Assembly: GCF_030705305.1 (NCBI RefSeq)
Contig: NZ_JAUZEE010000014.1
Coordinates: 1-64,000 of the forward strand
Origin: Leptothrix discophora
GTDB taxonomy: Bacteria > Pseudomonadota > Gammaproteobacteria > Burkholderiales > Burkholderiaceae_C
Reading direction: 5' to 3'
Length of the DNA: 64,000 bases
The notes under the pieces are model-generated. The model searched no databases. It was not told the DNA's origin and saw nothing but the letters and a program-made list of their open reading frames with translations. A program made the position numbers and the translations under genes. Position 1 is the first letter of the stretch. Every line of letters begins with the position of its first letter. Below are positions 20,014 to 30,576 of this stretch, in pieces.

Positions 20014-21228
20014 TCAGGCCGGCCGGCGGCGCGCCAGCACCAGGTAGATCGCCAGCCCGGCCAGCAGCGCGCCGGCCGCGCTCATCAGCGAGACCGTGAA
20101 GCCCTCGTGCGGCGTCGCGCTGCGGGCCAGCACGGCGGCCACCAGCAGCGGCCCCGCGATCTGGCCCAGCCCGTAGCTGGCGGTCAGCAGGCCGATGAAG
20201 GCGGCGGCGCCGTGCGGGCGCAGCCGGCGTGCCTCCTGCAGCGCGAACAGCGTGATCGCGGTGAAGGGCAGGCCCAGCAGCAGGCTGCCCAGCGCGAAGC
20301 CGGCGAGCGTCGGCAGCACCACGCTCAGGGCCACGCCCAGCGCCTGCATGGCGTAGCAGCCGGCCAGCAGGTGGCGGCGATCCCAGTGCATCGGCAGGCG
20401 CAGCGTCAGCAGCGCGCCGACCGAGACGCCCAGGCCGAACAGCGGCCAGAACAGGTCCAGCCAGACCGAGCCCGGCAGCGCCTGCCGCGCGATCACCGGC
20501 AGGAAGGTGGCGGTGACGATGTAGCCGTAGCCCGCCAGCCCGTAGGCCAGCGCGAACGCCGCCAGCGCGCCGCGGCGGGTCGGTGCGTCGGCCTGCGCGA
20601 CGCCGCCGGTCACGCCGACGCTGCCGTGCAAACGCGGCCAGACCAGTGCCATCAGCAAGACCGCCAGCGCGGCCATCGCCAGCCAGCCCTGCCAGGCCAG
20701 CCAGCCGTGCGCCACCATCGCACTGGCCGCCAGGCCGCTGACGCTGATGCCCAGGCCGGGGCCGACGTAGATCACGCCGGCCAGCGCCGGCGAGCCCAGC
20801 GACGTCAGCCGGGCCAGGCACCAGCCCGACGTGTAGACGAAGACCAGCGCGCTGGCCAGCCCGGCCATGAAGCGCCACCACGGCCAGGCCGCCGGCCAGG
20901 GCAGGGCCATGCCGGCGGTGAGCAGCAGCGTCGCGACCAGGCCGATGCGGATCGCGCGGGTCTGCAGCAGCGGCTGGCTGCGGCCCAGCCGTCGCCACAG
21001 CCAGGGTTGCAGCGCGCAGGCCAGCGCGCCAAGCCAGTAGCCGACGTAGTTGGCCGTCGCCAGCGTGCTGGCACCGCGCAGGTCGACCACGCCATCGGCC
21101 AGCATCATCGGCAGCAGGGGCGTGAAGGCGAAACGGCCGATGCCCATGGCGGTGGCCAGGCAGAGCAGGCCGGCGAGGGCGGTGGCGACGGCGGCTTGCC
21201 GGTCGGGGGCGCGTGGTGGGCTGGACAT
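20014..21228 (-). CDS. YbfB/YjiJ-family MFS transporter
   Basis: A 404-residue hydrophobic protein with about 12 transmembrane helices. The start at 21228 gives a short hydrophilic N-terminus before AGLLCLATAMGIGRFAFTPL, the GRFA(F/Y)TP signature that marks the YbfB/YjiJ branch of the major facilitator superfamily. TSGWCLARL and AGVIYVGPGLGI are also typical. The substrate is not known for most members. It is convergent with glcF and divergent from the thioesterase gene; proximity to glycolate oxidase does not prove a link. Confidence 0.86.
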   Translation of the reverse strand: MSSPPRAPDRQAAVATALAGLLCLATAMGIGRFAFTPLLPMMLADGVVDLRGASTLATANYVGYWLGALACALQPWLWRRLGRSQPLLQTRAIRIGLVATLLLTAGMALPWPAAWPWWRFMAGLASALVFVYTSGWCLARLTSLGSPALAGVIYVGPGLGISVSGLAASAMVAHGWLAWQGWLAMAALAVLLMALVWPRLHGSVGVTGGVAQADAPTRRGALAAFALAYGLAGYGYIVTATFLPVIARQALPGSVWLDLFWPLFGLGVSVGALLTLRLPMHWDRRHLLAGCYAMQALGVALSVVLPTLAGFALGSLLLGLPFTAITLFALQEARRLRPHGAAAFIGLLTASYGLGQIAGPLLVAAVLARSATPHEGFTVSLMSAAGALLAGLAIYLVLARRRPA

Positions 21229-21405
21229 GTCCGGCGATTGTCGATGCGCGTCGGTGTGACCCCAGGGCAGGCCCCGACAGGCGAGTCGACCGGATGAGGG
21301 AATCATGTCGGCGCTCCCTTTCACACCCGACCAACCTGTCAAGCCCGTCACCCCTGCGCCGTTCTCCTGGCGCCTGACGTCCGCATCCACCTCGCAAACA
21401 CGCCC

Positions 21406-21846
21406 GTGAACCCGTCCTCCCGGCCCCAGCCGACCGACCGTGCCCGCTACCGGCACTTCATCGCCATCCCCACCCGCTGGGGCGACAACGACGCCTATGG
21501 GCATGTCAACAACGTCGTCTATTACGCCTGGTTCGACACGGCGGTGAACCGCCACCTGATCGAGGCCGGCGTGCTCGACATCGCCCGCAGTCCGGTGATC
21601 GGCCTGGTGGTCGAGACGCGCTGCCAGTACTTCTCGTCGATCGCATTCCCCGACACCGTGCAGGCCGGCCTGCGGGTCCTGCACCTCGGGCGTTCCAGCG
21701 TGCGCTATGAAATCGGCTTGTTCCGGGAGGCCGATCCGCTCGCCTCGGCGGTGGGTGAATTCGTCCATGTCTACGTCGAACGGGCCACGCAGCGGCCGCA
21801 TCAGATCCCTGATCTGGTGCGTAACTTGTTGACTTCATTGGGTTGA
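21406..21846 (+). CDS. Acyl-CoA thioesterase, 4HBT (hot-dog) family
   Basis: A 146-residue hot-dog protein. RWGDNDAYGHVNNVVYYAWFD (about residues 24-44) carries the catalytic Asp of the 4-hydroxybenzoyl-CoA thioesterase/YbgC family, and VETRCQYFSSIAFPD is the usual second strand region. It hydrolyses acyl-CoA esters; chain preference is unknown. GTG start at 21406 is the only good start before the conserved block. It stands alone: the following 240 bases hold the control region of the glycoside locus. Confidence 0.87.
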   Translation: MNPSSRPQPTDRARYRHFIAIPTRWGDNDAYGHVNNVVYYAWFDTAVNRHLIEAGVLDIARSPVIGLVVETRCQYFSSIAFPDTVQAGLRVLHLGRSSVRYEIGLFREADPLASAVGEFVHVYVERATQRPHQIPDLVRNLLTSLG

Positions 21847-21933
21847 ATCCGGCCGGTGTTAACCCCGGTCGGGCCGTCGAACTCGGGTTTGCTCGGATGC
21901 CCGGTGATTTAAAGGCTGATTAAATTAATTGAA

Positions 21934-21979
21934 TGGAAACGGTTCCACTTGTTCCACTCTGGGTGGCGAACCGGTTCCA
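21934..21979 (+). promoter_or_regulatory. Tandem LacI-type operators upstream of the GH1 gene
   Basis: Operator 1 is TGGAAACGGTTCCA (21934-21947), an inverted repeat TGGAA/TTCCA. Operator 2 has the perfect 10-bp palindrome GAACCGGTTC (21968-21977) within GCGAACCGGTTCCA. Their centres are 32 bp apart, about three helical turns. The central CG and twofold symmetry are typical of LacI/GalR-family sites. A third copy lies at 28011-28024 and a LacI-family gene at 30712, so this is the probable operator of that regulator. The surrounding 21847-22088 stretch, unusually AT-rich near 21918-21933, must hold the promoter. Confidence 0.7.
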
Positions 21980-22088
21980 TATCCATGAATCTCCGGGGGT
22001 CCTCCCGGGGACTCCGCAGCCAGCCCGAAGCCGATCCGACGTGACCTCTGCCGCTGTACCGAACCCGATCGCGCCGCCCGCCGACTCG

Positions 22089-23447
<1,359 letters not shown>

Positions 23448-23553
23448 CGCGACCCCCATTTCTCAAGCCTGCGGCAGCGGCAGGTCTTCGGGGCCACGAC
23501 CCCACCGCTGCAGTTCGAGCATTCCCCGCTCTTCCCATCCAACAGGAGACAAC

Positions 23554-24786
23554 ATGATCGTTCGACCCACTCGACTCGTCGCCGCGCTGATCGCGGGCTT
23601 TGCCTTGGTCGGTGCCGCCCAGGCACAGAAGGCGGAGGTCATCCACTGGTGGACCTCCGGTGGCGAAGCTGCCGCGATCAAGGAGTTCGCCAGCATGTAC
23701 AACAAGATGGGCGGCAACTGGCAGGACAACCCCGTCGCCGGTGGCGGTGGTGGTGCGGCCCGCACCGTGATCATCAACCGCATGCAGGGTGGCGATCCCC
23801 CGACTGCTGCCCAGTTCAACTACTCCAACCAGTACCGCGAAGCCATCTCGGCCGGCCTGCTGAACAACCTGGACGACCTGGCCAAGAAGGAAAACTGGGA
23901 CGCTGCGCTGCCCGACTCGATCAAGACCTCGATCAAGGTCGACGGCCACTACTACGCCGTGCCGGTGAACCTGCACATGCCCTTCTGGGTGTGGTCCAAC
24001 AAGGCCGTGCTGGCCAAGGCCGGCGTGACCAAGGAACCGCAGAACATGGCCGAAGTCATCGCGGCCTTGGACCAGGTCAAGGCCAAGGTTCCGGGCGTGA
24101 TCCCGCTGGCGCTGGGTGGCCAGGGCTGGCAGGAAAACATCATGTTCCGCGGCGTCATGCTGGCCAACGGCGGCAAGGACCTGTGGCTGAAGGTGCACAA
24201 GGACAAGGACCTGTCGAGCAAGGAATTCCGCAAGACGCTGGAAGACTTCAAGAAGCTCAAGCAGTACGTCGACCCGGGCTCGCCGGGCCGCGACTGGAAC
24301 CTGGCCACCGGCATGGTGATCGAGGGCAAGGCCGCCTTCCAGTTCATGGGTGACTGGGCCAAGGGCGAGTTCATCAACGCTGGCAAGTCGCAGGGCAAGG
24401 ACTTCGGTTGCGCCCTGGTTGCCGGCCCGACGACGCCCTACGTGATCGGCGGTGACGTGTTCGTCTTCCCGAAGAGCGACAAGCCCGGCGTGAAGGAAGC
24501 CCAGGCCAAGCTGGCCGCAATGATGTACTCGAAGGAAGGCCAGGTCGCCTTCAACAACAAGAAGGGCTCGATCCCGATCCGCACCGACGTGGACCTGTCC
24601 AAGGTCGACTCCTGCACCGCAACGGGCGTGAAGGCGCTGAAGGAGCGTCGTCTGCTTGAGGCCCACGAGCAGTTCCTGGCACCGGATGCGGTGGGTGCCT
24701 TCGAGGACGCCGTGAGCAAGTTCTGGAACTCCGACCAGTCGGTCGACGACGCCCTGAAGGCGATGCAGGTCGCCGTCAAGCGCTGA
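23554..24786 (+). CDS. Sugar ABC transporter periplasmic binding protein (GtsA-like)
   Basis: A 410-residue binding protein with signal peptide (VAALIAGFALVGAAQA, cleavage about residue 24, mature QKAEVIHWW). HWWTSGGEAAAIKEF and the aromatic-rich ligand region are those of the glucose/mannose/cellobiose-type CUT1 binding proteins; INRMQGGDPPTAAQFN and FMGDWAKGEF follow. It delivers sugar to the permeases encoded next. An AGGAGA site precedes the ATG. Two strong stem-loops follow the stop and should protect this mRNA segment, favouring excess binding protein over permease. Confidence 0.91.
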   Translation: MIVRPTRLVAALIAGFALVGAAQAQKAEVIHWWTSGGEAAAIKEFASMYNKMGGNWQDNPVAGGGGGAARTVIINRMQGGDPPTAAQFNYSNQYREAISAGLLNNLDDLAKKENWDAALPDSIKTSIKVDGHYYAVPVNLHMPFWVWSNKAVLAKAGVTKEPQNMAEVIAALDQVKAKVPGVIPLALGGQGWQENIMFRGVMLANGGKDLWLKVHKDKDLSSKEFRKTLEDFKKLKQYVDPGSPGRDWNLATGMVIEGKAAFQFMGDWAKGEFINAGKSQGKDFGCALVAGPTTPYVIGGDVFVFPKSDKPGVKEAQAKLAAMMYSKEGQVAFNNKKGSIPIRTDVDLSKVDSCTATGVKALKERRLLEAHEQFLAPDAVGAFEDAVSKFWNSDQSVDDALKAMQVAVKR

Positions 24787-24799
24787 CCCTGCCCGGTCT

Positions 24800-24866
24800 G
24801 GCGCGGGGTCGACACCGTCGATCCCGCGCCGACCGCCAGACGGCGCGCCGAGGCGCGCGCCGTCTG
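24800..24866 (+). repeat. Two consecutive stem-loops between binding-protein and permease genes
   Basis: Hairpin 1: arms 24800-24813 and 24817-24830 (GGCGCGGGGTCGAC with GTCGATCCCGCGCC; 14 bp with one G-T pair, 3-base loop). Hairpin 2: arms 24837-24847 and 24856-24866 (CAGACGGCGCG with CGCGCCGTCTG; 11 bp perfect). Neither has a T-run, so they are not simple terminators. In the malE-malF type arrangement such stem-loops block 3' decay and lower downstream expression. The structures are seen; the role is inference by analogy. Confidence 0.65.
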
Positions 24867-24946
24867 ACCGTGACTCCCCATTCCCGCCTGCAGGCGCCCA
24901 TCAGGGCCCGCCTGCGGGCTGACTGTTGCCGATGGAGTGCCCCGAC

Positions 24947-25846
24947 ATGGCGGCGAACAAGCGACCCCGACGGCTGCACATGGCCGTCCACCTGGCCCTG
25001 CTGCCGATGGCGATCACGGCCCTGCTGGCCTATGTGGGCTCCGTCCTGTGGAGCATCCGCATCTCGCTCACGTCGTCGAAGATGTTCACCGCCTCCGACT
25101 TCGTCGGCATGGCGCAGTACGTCCGGCTGTGGGAGACCGACCGCTGGACCGTCGCGGCGCAGAACATGGGCGTGCTGGTGTTCGTCTACATCGGCGCGGT
25201 GATCGTGCTCGGCACGCTGATGGCGATCTTCATCGACCAGCAGGTCAAGGCCGAGAGCTGGTTCCGCACCATCTTCCTCTACCCCTACGCGATGAGCTTC
25301 GTGGTCACCGGCCTGATCTGGCAGTGGCTGTTCAACCCGACCATGGGCCTGCAGGGCGTTGTCGTCGGCCTGGGCTTCGAGAGCTTCCGGCTGGACTGGA
25401 CGGTGCGACCCGAGACCGCCATCTTCGCCATCGGCCTGGCCATGGTGTGGCAGGGCAGTGGCACCACCATGGCGATCATCCTGGCGGCGCTGCGCGGCGT
25501 CGACGAGGAGCAGTGGAAGGCCGCCCGGCTCGATGGCGTCTCGCGGCCGCGCTACTACCTGAGCGTCGTGCTGCCGCAGCTCGGCCCGGCCTACGCCACC
25601 GCGCTGGTGCTGCTGGCCGTGGCGCTGGTGCGCACCTACGACATCGTGCTGGTGATGACCAGCGGCGGGCCTGGCGATGCCAGCGAGGTGCCGGCGAAAT
25701 TCATCATCGACCACCTGTTCGGGCGCAACAACATCGGCCTGGCCTCGGCCGCCTCGGTGGTGCTGCTGCTGACCGTGTTCTCGGTGCTGGCACCGCTGCT
25801 GTACTGGCGCTCGCGGGTCGAGGCTCGCCAGAACGCCGGCCATTGA
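24947..25846 (+). CDS. Sugar ABC transporter permease 1 (CUT1)
   Basis: A 299-residue inner-membrane permease with six predicted helices. The EAA motif, seen as EEQWKAARLDGVSRPRYYLSVVLPQL (about residues 192-217), contacts the ATPase. The start at 24947 (MAANKRPRR) has GGAG nine bases upstream; an ATG at 24932 in frame is the alternative. It belongs to the MalF/UgpA/GtsB group. It works with the second permease, whose gene begins 11 bases after its stop. Confidence 0.92.
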   Translation: MAANKRPRRLHMAVHLALLPMAITALLAYVGSVLWSIRISLTSSKMFTASDFVGMAQYVRLWETDRWTVAAQNMGVLVFVYIGAVIVLGTLMAIFIDQQVKAESWFRTIFLYPYAMSFVVTGLIWQWLFNPTMGLQGVVVGLGFESFRLDWTVRPETAIFAIGLAMVWQGSGTTMAIILAALRGVDEEQWKAARLDGVSRPRYYLSVVLPQLGPAYATALVLLAVALVRTYDIVLVMTSGGPGDASEVPAKFIIDHLFGRNNIGLASAASVVLLLTVFSVLAPLLYWRSRVEARQNAGH

Positions 25847-25857
25847 AAGGGTTCCCC

Positions 25858-26760
25858 ATGAGCAAGCCCCTGAGCGCCCCCGCGACGCCCTCGCAGCGTC
25901 CCCGCAAGCCGCTGTTCACGCCCGCACGCATCGGCATCTATGCCTTCCTGATCAGCGTCTCGGCCTTCTTCCTGCTGCCGCTCTACGTGATGCTGATCAC
26001 GTCGCTGAAGACCGCCGACGAGGTCCGCCAGGCCGTGCTGTTCGGCTTGCCGGCCATCCCCCAGTTCGGCAACTGGGTCGAGGCATGGTCCACCGCCTGC
26101 ATCTCGATCGCCTGCAATGGCATCCAGGGCGGCTTCTGGAACTCGGTGCGCATCGTCGTGCCGGCCACCCTCATCTCGGTGCTGCTCGGCGCGCTCAACG
26201 GCTATGCGCTGAGCTTCTGGCGCAACAAGTGGGGCGACATCCTGTTCGGGATCATCCTACTGGGTGCCTTCGTGCCCTTCCAGATCATGATCTTCCCGCT
26301 GGTGACGTGGTTCCGCATGGGCGGCTTCTACAACACCTACTGGGCCATCGTGCTGACGCACTGCATCTTCGGCATGCCGGTGCTGACCATCCTGTTCCGC
26401 AACTACTACGTGGCCGTGCCGCAGGAGCTGTTCAAGGCCGCGCGCATCGACGGCGGCGGCTTCTGGCGCATCTTCTTCCAGCTGATGCTGCCCATGGCCA
26501 CGCCCATGCTGATCGTCGCGGTGATCCTGCAGGTCACCGGCATCTGGAACGACTTCATGTTCGGCCTGATCTTCGCCGGCAAGGAAAACTACCCGATGAC
26601 GGTGCAGCTCAACAACCTGGTCAACACGACCCTGGGCGAGCGTCGCTACCACATCGACATGGCCGCCACCATCCTGACCTCGCTGGTGCCGCTGGCGGTG
26701 TACTTCTTCTCCGGTCGCTGGTTCGTGCGCGGCATCGCTGCAGGCGCGGTCAAAGGGTGA
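25858..26760 (+). CDS. Sugar ABC transporter permease 2 (CUT1)
   Basis: A 300-residue MalG/UgpE/GtsC-type inner-membrane protein. The N-terminal helix IGIYAFLISVSAFFLLPLYV is followed by MLITSLKT, characteristic of the second CUT1 permease. The EAA loop is PQELFKAARIDGGGFWRIF and the C-terminus SGRWFVRGIAAGAVKG is typical. It forms the heterodimeric channel with permease 1. It starts 11 bases after that gene, with GAAAGGG as ribosome-binding site. Confidence 0.93.
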   Translation: MSKPLSAPATPSQRPRKPLFTPARIGIYAFLISVSAFFLLPLYVMLITSLKTADEVRQAVLFGLPAIPQFGNWVEAWSTACISIACNGIQGGFWNSVRIVVPATLISVLLGALNGYALSFWRNKWGDILFGIILLGAFVPFQIMIFPLVTWFRMGGFYNTYWAIVLTHCIFGMPVLTILFRNYYVAVPQELFKAARIDGGGFWRIFFQLMLPMATPMLIVAVILQVTGIWNDFMFGLIFAGKENYPMTVQLNNLVNTTLGERRYHIDMAATILTSLVPLAVYFFSGRWFVRGIAAGAVKG

Positions 26761-26767
26761 GACCGGA

Positions 26768-26829
26768 CACGAGGGCCTGCCTGCGCAGGGCCTCGTGCCT
26801 GACGAACGACGCCGGGCCTGCAGGCCCGG
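26768..26829 (+). repeat. Two stem-loops between permease 2 and ATPase genes
   Basis: First: CACGAGGGCCTGC (26768-26780) pairs with GCAGGGCCTCGTG (26785-26797) with one mismatch. Second: CCGGGCCTGCAGGCCCGG (26812-26829), a perfect 18-bp palindrome. As in the earlier gap of the same operon there is no T-run. They probably tune segmental mRNA stability. Confidence 0.55.
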
Positions 26830-26865
26830 TGGCTGGGTAACACGAAACGAGAGCAGACAACCATC

Positions 26866-27945
26866 ATGGCCAGCGTCACCATCGACAACCTCGACATCGT
26901 GCTCGGGGGCAACACCATCCTCAAGGGCATGAACCTGGACATCGCGCATGGCGAGTTCCTGGTCCTGCTCGGGCCCTCGGGCTGCGGCAAGTCCACCCTG
27001 CTGCACACCATCGCCGGCTTCAACGAGGTGGCCGAGGGCAGCATCCGGATCGGTGAACGCGACGTCACCTGGGCCGATCCCAAGGACCGCGACATCGGCA
27101 TGGTGTTCCAGTCCTACGCGCTCTACCCGACGATGAACGTCGAGAAGAACATGTCCTTCGGCCCGCGCGTGGCCGGCATCCCCAAGGCCGAGATCGACAA
27201 GCGCGTGAGCAAGGCGGCCGAGATGCTGCACCTCACGCCCTTGCTCAAGCGCCGCCCGGCCCAGCTCTCGGGCGGCCAGCGCCAGCGCGTGGCGATCGGC
27301 CGTGCGGTCGTGCGCGACGCCAAGGTCTACCTGTTCGACGAGCCGCTGTCCAACCTCGATGCCAAGCTGCGCGCCGAGCTGCGCCGCGAGTTGAAGCAGC
27401 TGCACCGCACGCTCGACGCGACCATGATCTACGTCACCCACGACCAGGTCGAGGCGATGACGCTGGCCGACCGCATCGCGGTCATGAAGGCCGGCGTGAT
27501 CCAGCAGATCGGCTCGCCCGACGAGATCTACAGCCGCCCGGTCAACCTGTTCGTCGCCGGCTTCCTCGGCTCGCCGACGATGAACGTGCTGCGCGGCAGG
27601 CTCAACACGAACGGCGGCCTGCGCTTCGAGAGCCCGGCCTTCAGCACCGACGTGTCGGCCTACCCGTTCCAGAAGGCGGCGATGAACGGCGACGTCGTGC
27701 TGGGCGTGCGACCGGAGCAGGTCCGGCTGGCTCACTCGGTGAGCCCGGACACGCCGCACCAGGGCACGATCTCGGTGGTCGAGCCGCTGGGCCCGCAGAA
27801 GATCATCTGGTTCACGGTCGGCGAGAACACGCTGTCGGCCATCGTCGACGACCAGTGGGAAGGCCAGCCGGACGAGGCCGTGTACTTCGGCTTCGACCTG
27901 CCGCGTGCCTCCATGTTCGACGCCGGCAGCGAAGACCGGCTCTGA
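26866..27945 (+). CDS. Sugar ABC transporter ATPase (UgpC/MsmK/MalK type)
   Basis: A 359-residue CUT1 ATPase that powers import through the two permeases. Walker A GPSGCGKST is at residues 36-44, the signature LSGGQRQRVAIGRAVV starts at 134, and Walker B with D-loop is YLFDEPLSNLDAKLR. The C-terminal regulatory OB (TOBE) domain begins about residue 240 and includes GVRPEQVRL. Last gene of the transporter set; a hairpin terminator follows. MalK-type ATPases may also receive regulatory input through the OB domain, but nothing here shows it. Confidence 0.95.
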   Translation: MASVTIDNLDIVLGGNTILKGMNLDIAHGEFLVLLGPSGCGKSTLLHTIAGFNEVAEGSIRIGERDVTWADPKDRDIGMVFQSYALYPTMNVEKNMSFGPRVAGIPKAEIDKRVSKAAEMLHLTPLLKRRPAQLSGGQRQRVAIGRAVVRDAKVYLFDEPLSNLDAKLRAELRRELKQLHRTLDATMIYVTHDQVEAMTLADRIAVMKAGVIQQIGSPDEIYSRPVNLFVAGFLGSPTMNVLRGRLNTNGGLRFESPAFSTDVSAYPFQKAAMNGDVVLGVRPEQVRLAHSVSPDTPHQGTISVVEPLGPQKIIWFTVGENTLSAIVDDQWEGQPDEAVYFGFDLPRASMFDAGSEDRL

Positions 27946-27952
27946 GCTGACG

Positions 27953-27997
27953 GCGACCCCCGCGAGGGCGCCGCCGGGCGCCGTCGACGGGGGTTTT
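27953..27997 (+). terminator. Hairpin terminator after the ABC ATPase gene
   Basis: ACCCCC at 27956-27961 pairs with GGGGGT at 27989-27994 around an internal GC-rich hairpin (GGGCGCCGCCGGGCGCC), and TTTT follows. The short T-tract makes it moderate. It separates the transporter unit from the GH2 gene, which has its own operator just downstream. Confidence 0.55.
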
Positions 27998-28010
27998 CAT
28001 GGCCGTGCGA

Positions 28011-28024
28011 CGAAACCGGTTCCA
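28011..28024 (+). promoter_or_regulatory. LacI-type operator upstream of the GH2 gene
   Basis: CGAAACCGGTTCCA has the perfect core AACCGGTT (28014-28021) and shares the CCGGTTCCA half with operator 2 before the GH1 gene. It sits 36 bases before the GH2 start codon and after the terminator, so the GH2 gene and the genes behind it can form a second transcription unit under the same regulator. Confidence 0.65.
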
Positions 28025-28059
28025 CTGTCGACCTGCGACCCGCGACCCGAAGGACGGAC

Positions 28060-30576
28060 ATGCGCAAGGACCTGCCAATGACGCCATCGCCCTCGATCGA
28101 CCGCCTGCTGCATGCCGGCTGGCAACTGCGCGAGGTCGATCCCGCGCTGGATGACGCGGCCTTGCAGGCGTCGACCGAGGGCTGGCTGCCCGCGCAGGTG
28201 CCCGGCACGGTCTACCGCGACCTGATCGAGGCCGGCCGCATCCCCGACCCCTACCTCGCCCGCCACGAGGCCGACGTGCAGTGGGTGGCCGAGCGCGACT
28301 GGCTCTGGCGGCTGGACTTCGAGGTCGGTGCCGACGAGGCCCGCCGCCGCACGACGCTGCGCTTCGACGGCCTGGACACGATCGCGCAGGTCTGGCTGGA
28401 CGGCCGGCTGATCGCCCGCAGCGACAACATGTTCGTGCCCGTCGAGGTCGACGTCGACCTCGCGCCTGGCCCGCACCGGCTGGCACTGCGTTGCGACAGC
28501 GCGCTGCGCCACGGCCGCATGCTGCAGGCCCGCCTGGGCACCCGGCCGCTCTGGAACGGCGACAGCAGCCGCCTCTACGTGCGCAAGGCGCCCTACCACT
28601 ACGGCTGGGACTGGGGCCCGACCTTGCTGACCGCCGGCCCCTGGCGGCCGGTGCGGCTGCGGGCCGACGACGTGCGCATCGAGTCGCTGCACAGCCCCGT
28701 CTGGCTGGCCGACGACCTGGCGCGTGCCCGTGTCGACGTCGAGCTGCGGCTGTCGGGCGTGCTCGATGGCATCGAGGTCGAGCAGGTGCTCGTCGATGCG
28801 GACGGCCACGAGGTGGCACGCCAACGCGCCGCCGCCAGCGCCGATCACCGCTGCGGCCTCGCCATCGCGTCGCCACGCCTGTGGTGGCCGGCCGGGCAGG
28901 GCGCGCAGCCGCTCTACACGCTGACGACCCGGCTGCTGCAAGGCGAGGTCGAGCTGTCCCGCCAGCAGCGCCGCCTCGGCCTGCGCCGCATCCGGCTGGT
29001 GCAGGAGCCGGTGGCCGGCGAGCCGGGCCTGAGCTTCCACTTCGAGGTCAACGGCCGCGCCTTCTTCTGCGGCGGTGCCAACTGGATCCCGGACGACCTG
29101 CTGCTCGAACGCGTCACACCGGCCCGTTACCGCGACCGCGTGCAGGCGGCGGTCGACGGTGGCCACGCCATGCTGCGCGTCTGGGGCGGCGGCATCTACG
29201 AGGACGATGCCTTCTACGACGCCTGCGACGAGCTGGGCGTGCTGGTCTGGCAGGACTTCCTGTTCGCCTGCGGCCTCTACCCGGCCCACGATGCCTACGT
29301 CGCCAGCGTCGAGGCCGAGGCCCGCGCGGCGATCTCGCGGCTGCGCCACCGGGCCAGCCTGGCGATCTGGTGCGGCAACAACGAGGACTACACGCTGGCC
29401 GAATCGGTCGGTGCGCACGGCCCCGGCAGCGACACGGTGCGCTTCGAGGCCCGCCGCATCTACGAGCAGCTGCTGCCCACGCTGTGCGCCGCGCTCGATC
29501 CGCAGCGGCCCTACTGGCCCGGCAGCCCCTACACGCCCGGCGGCGACGGCCTGCAGAACTCGCAGGACAAGAGCGCCGGCGACCGCCACAGCTGGGAGGT
29601 CTGGCACCAGCTGATGCTGCCCTACCAGCGCTATGCCGAGGTCGGCGCGCGCTTCGTCAGCGAGTTCGGCCTGCAGTCGCACCCGTCGCTGGACGTCCTG
29701 CATGCGGCCATCCCGGATGCGGCCGAGCGCCGTCCCGGCAGCCGCACGCTGCAATGGCACAACAAGGCCTCGTCGGTGGTCGGCGCGGACGGCCATCGCC
29801 GCCTGGCCGTCTACCTGGCCGACAACCTGCCGCCGGTGACGACGCTGGCGGCCGAGGTGCAGGCCACGCAGTTCGTCCAGGCCGAGGCGATGCGCCATGC
29901 CTACGAGGCCTTCCGGCGCCGCTGGCAGCGGCCCGGTGCACGGGCCTGCGGCGGGGCGCTGGTCTGGCAGCTCAACGACTGCTGGCCGGTGTCGAGCTGG
30001 GCCATCGTCGACAGCGCCGGCCAGCGCAAGCCGGCCTGGCACGTGATCCGCCGTGCGCTCGCGCCGCTGGCCTGCGCGGTGCGGCGCGATGCCGCGGGTG
30101 CGAGTGCCTGGGCGATGTCGTCGCTGGATCGCCGGCTGGACGCCAAGGCAAGCTGGACGCTGCACACCCTGGACGGCGAGACCCTCGATCAACACGAGCA
30201 ACACGTCGATCTGCCTGGCAACGCCAGCACCGAGCTGGCCGTGCCGGCGCGCTGGCTGCAGGACCGCGAGGCCGCCGTCGTCGCGACCCTGGACCTGCAC
30301 GCCGACGACCTGCAGGCCCGCGCCATGGCCTGGCCCGAGCCGCACCGCTGGCATCCGGTCGGCGACCCGCAGCTGGCGGTCGAGACCCTGCCCGGCGGCC
30401 TGCTGCGCCTCACCGCCGCGCGGCCCGCCAAGGGCGTCTGGCTCGAAGCGACCGGCACGAGCTTCGCCGACAACTTCATCGACCTGCTGGCCGGCGAGTC
30501 GCGCGAGATCCGCGTCGAAGGCCCGCTCGACGGCCTGCGGGCCGTCAGCCTGTTCGACCTGCAGGTGGCGGGCTGA
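28060..30576 (+). CDS. GH2 family beta-mannosidase
   Basis: An 838-residue glycoside hydrolase family 2 enzyme. The N-terminal jelly roll starts with WQLREVDPAL and contains KAPYHYGWDWGP, typical of beta-mannosidases. The TIM barrel carries RVWGGGIYEDDAFYDACDELG, the acid/base Glu442 in WCGNNED and the nucleophile Glu535 in SEFGLQ. C-terminal beta domains follow. No signal peptide, so it acts in the cytosol on imported beta-mannosides. The start at 28060 (MRKDLPM) may instead be the ATG six codons later (28078). The mannosidase call over other GH2 activities is by overall pattern. Confidence 0.9.
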   Translation: MRKDLPMTPSPSIDRLLHAGWQLREVDPALDDAALQASTEGWLPAQVPGTVYRDLIEAGRIPDPYLARHEADVQWVAERDWLWRLDFEVGADEARRRTTLRFDGLDTIAQVWLDGRLIARSDNMFVPVEVDVDLAPGPHRLALRCDSALRHGRMLQARLGTRPLWNGDSSRLYVRKAPYHYGWDWGPTLLTAGPWRPVRLRADDVRIESLHSPVWLADDLARARVDVELRLSGVLDGIEVEQVLVDADGHEVARQRAAASADHRCGLAIASPRLWWPAGQGAQPLYTLTTRLLQGEVELSRQQRRLGLRRIRLVQEPVAGEPGLSFHFEVNGRAFFCGGANWIPDDLLLERVTPARYRDRVQAAVDGGHAMLRVWGGGIYEDDAFYDACDELGVLVWQDFLFACGLYPAHDAYVASVEAEARAAISRLRHRASLAIWCGNNEDYTLAESVGAHGPGSDTVRFEARRIYEQLLPTLCAALDPQRPYWPGSPYTPGGDGLQNSQDKSAGDRHSWEVWHQLMLPYQRYAEVGARFVSEFGLQSHPSLDVLHAAIPDAAERRPGSRTLQWHNKASSVVGADGHRRLAVYLADNLPPVTTLAAEVQATQFVQAEAMRHAYEAFRRRWQRPGARACGGALVWQLNDCWPVSSWAIVDSAGQRKPAWHVIRRALAPLACAVRRDAAGASAWAMSSLDRRLDAKASWTLHTLDGETLDQHEQHVDLPGNASTELAVPARWLQDREAAVVATLDLHADDLQARAMAWPEPHRWHPVGDPQLAVETLPGGLLRLTAARPAKGVWLEATGTSFADNFIDLLAGESREIRVEGPLDGLRAVSLFDLQVAG

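Noticed and set aside
21938-22088. A 50-residue N-terminal extension of the GH1 protein
   Set aside because: It would place the start codon inside the LacI-type operators and adds residues unlike any GH1 enzyme; the barrel begins at about 22095.
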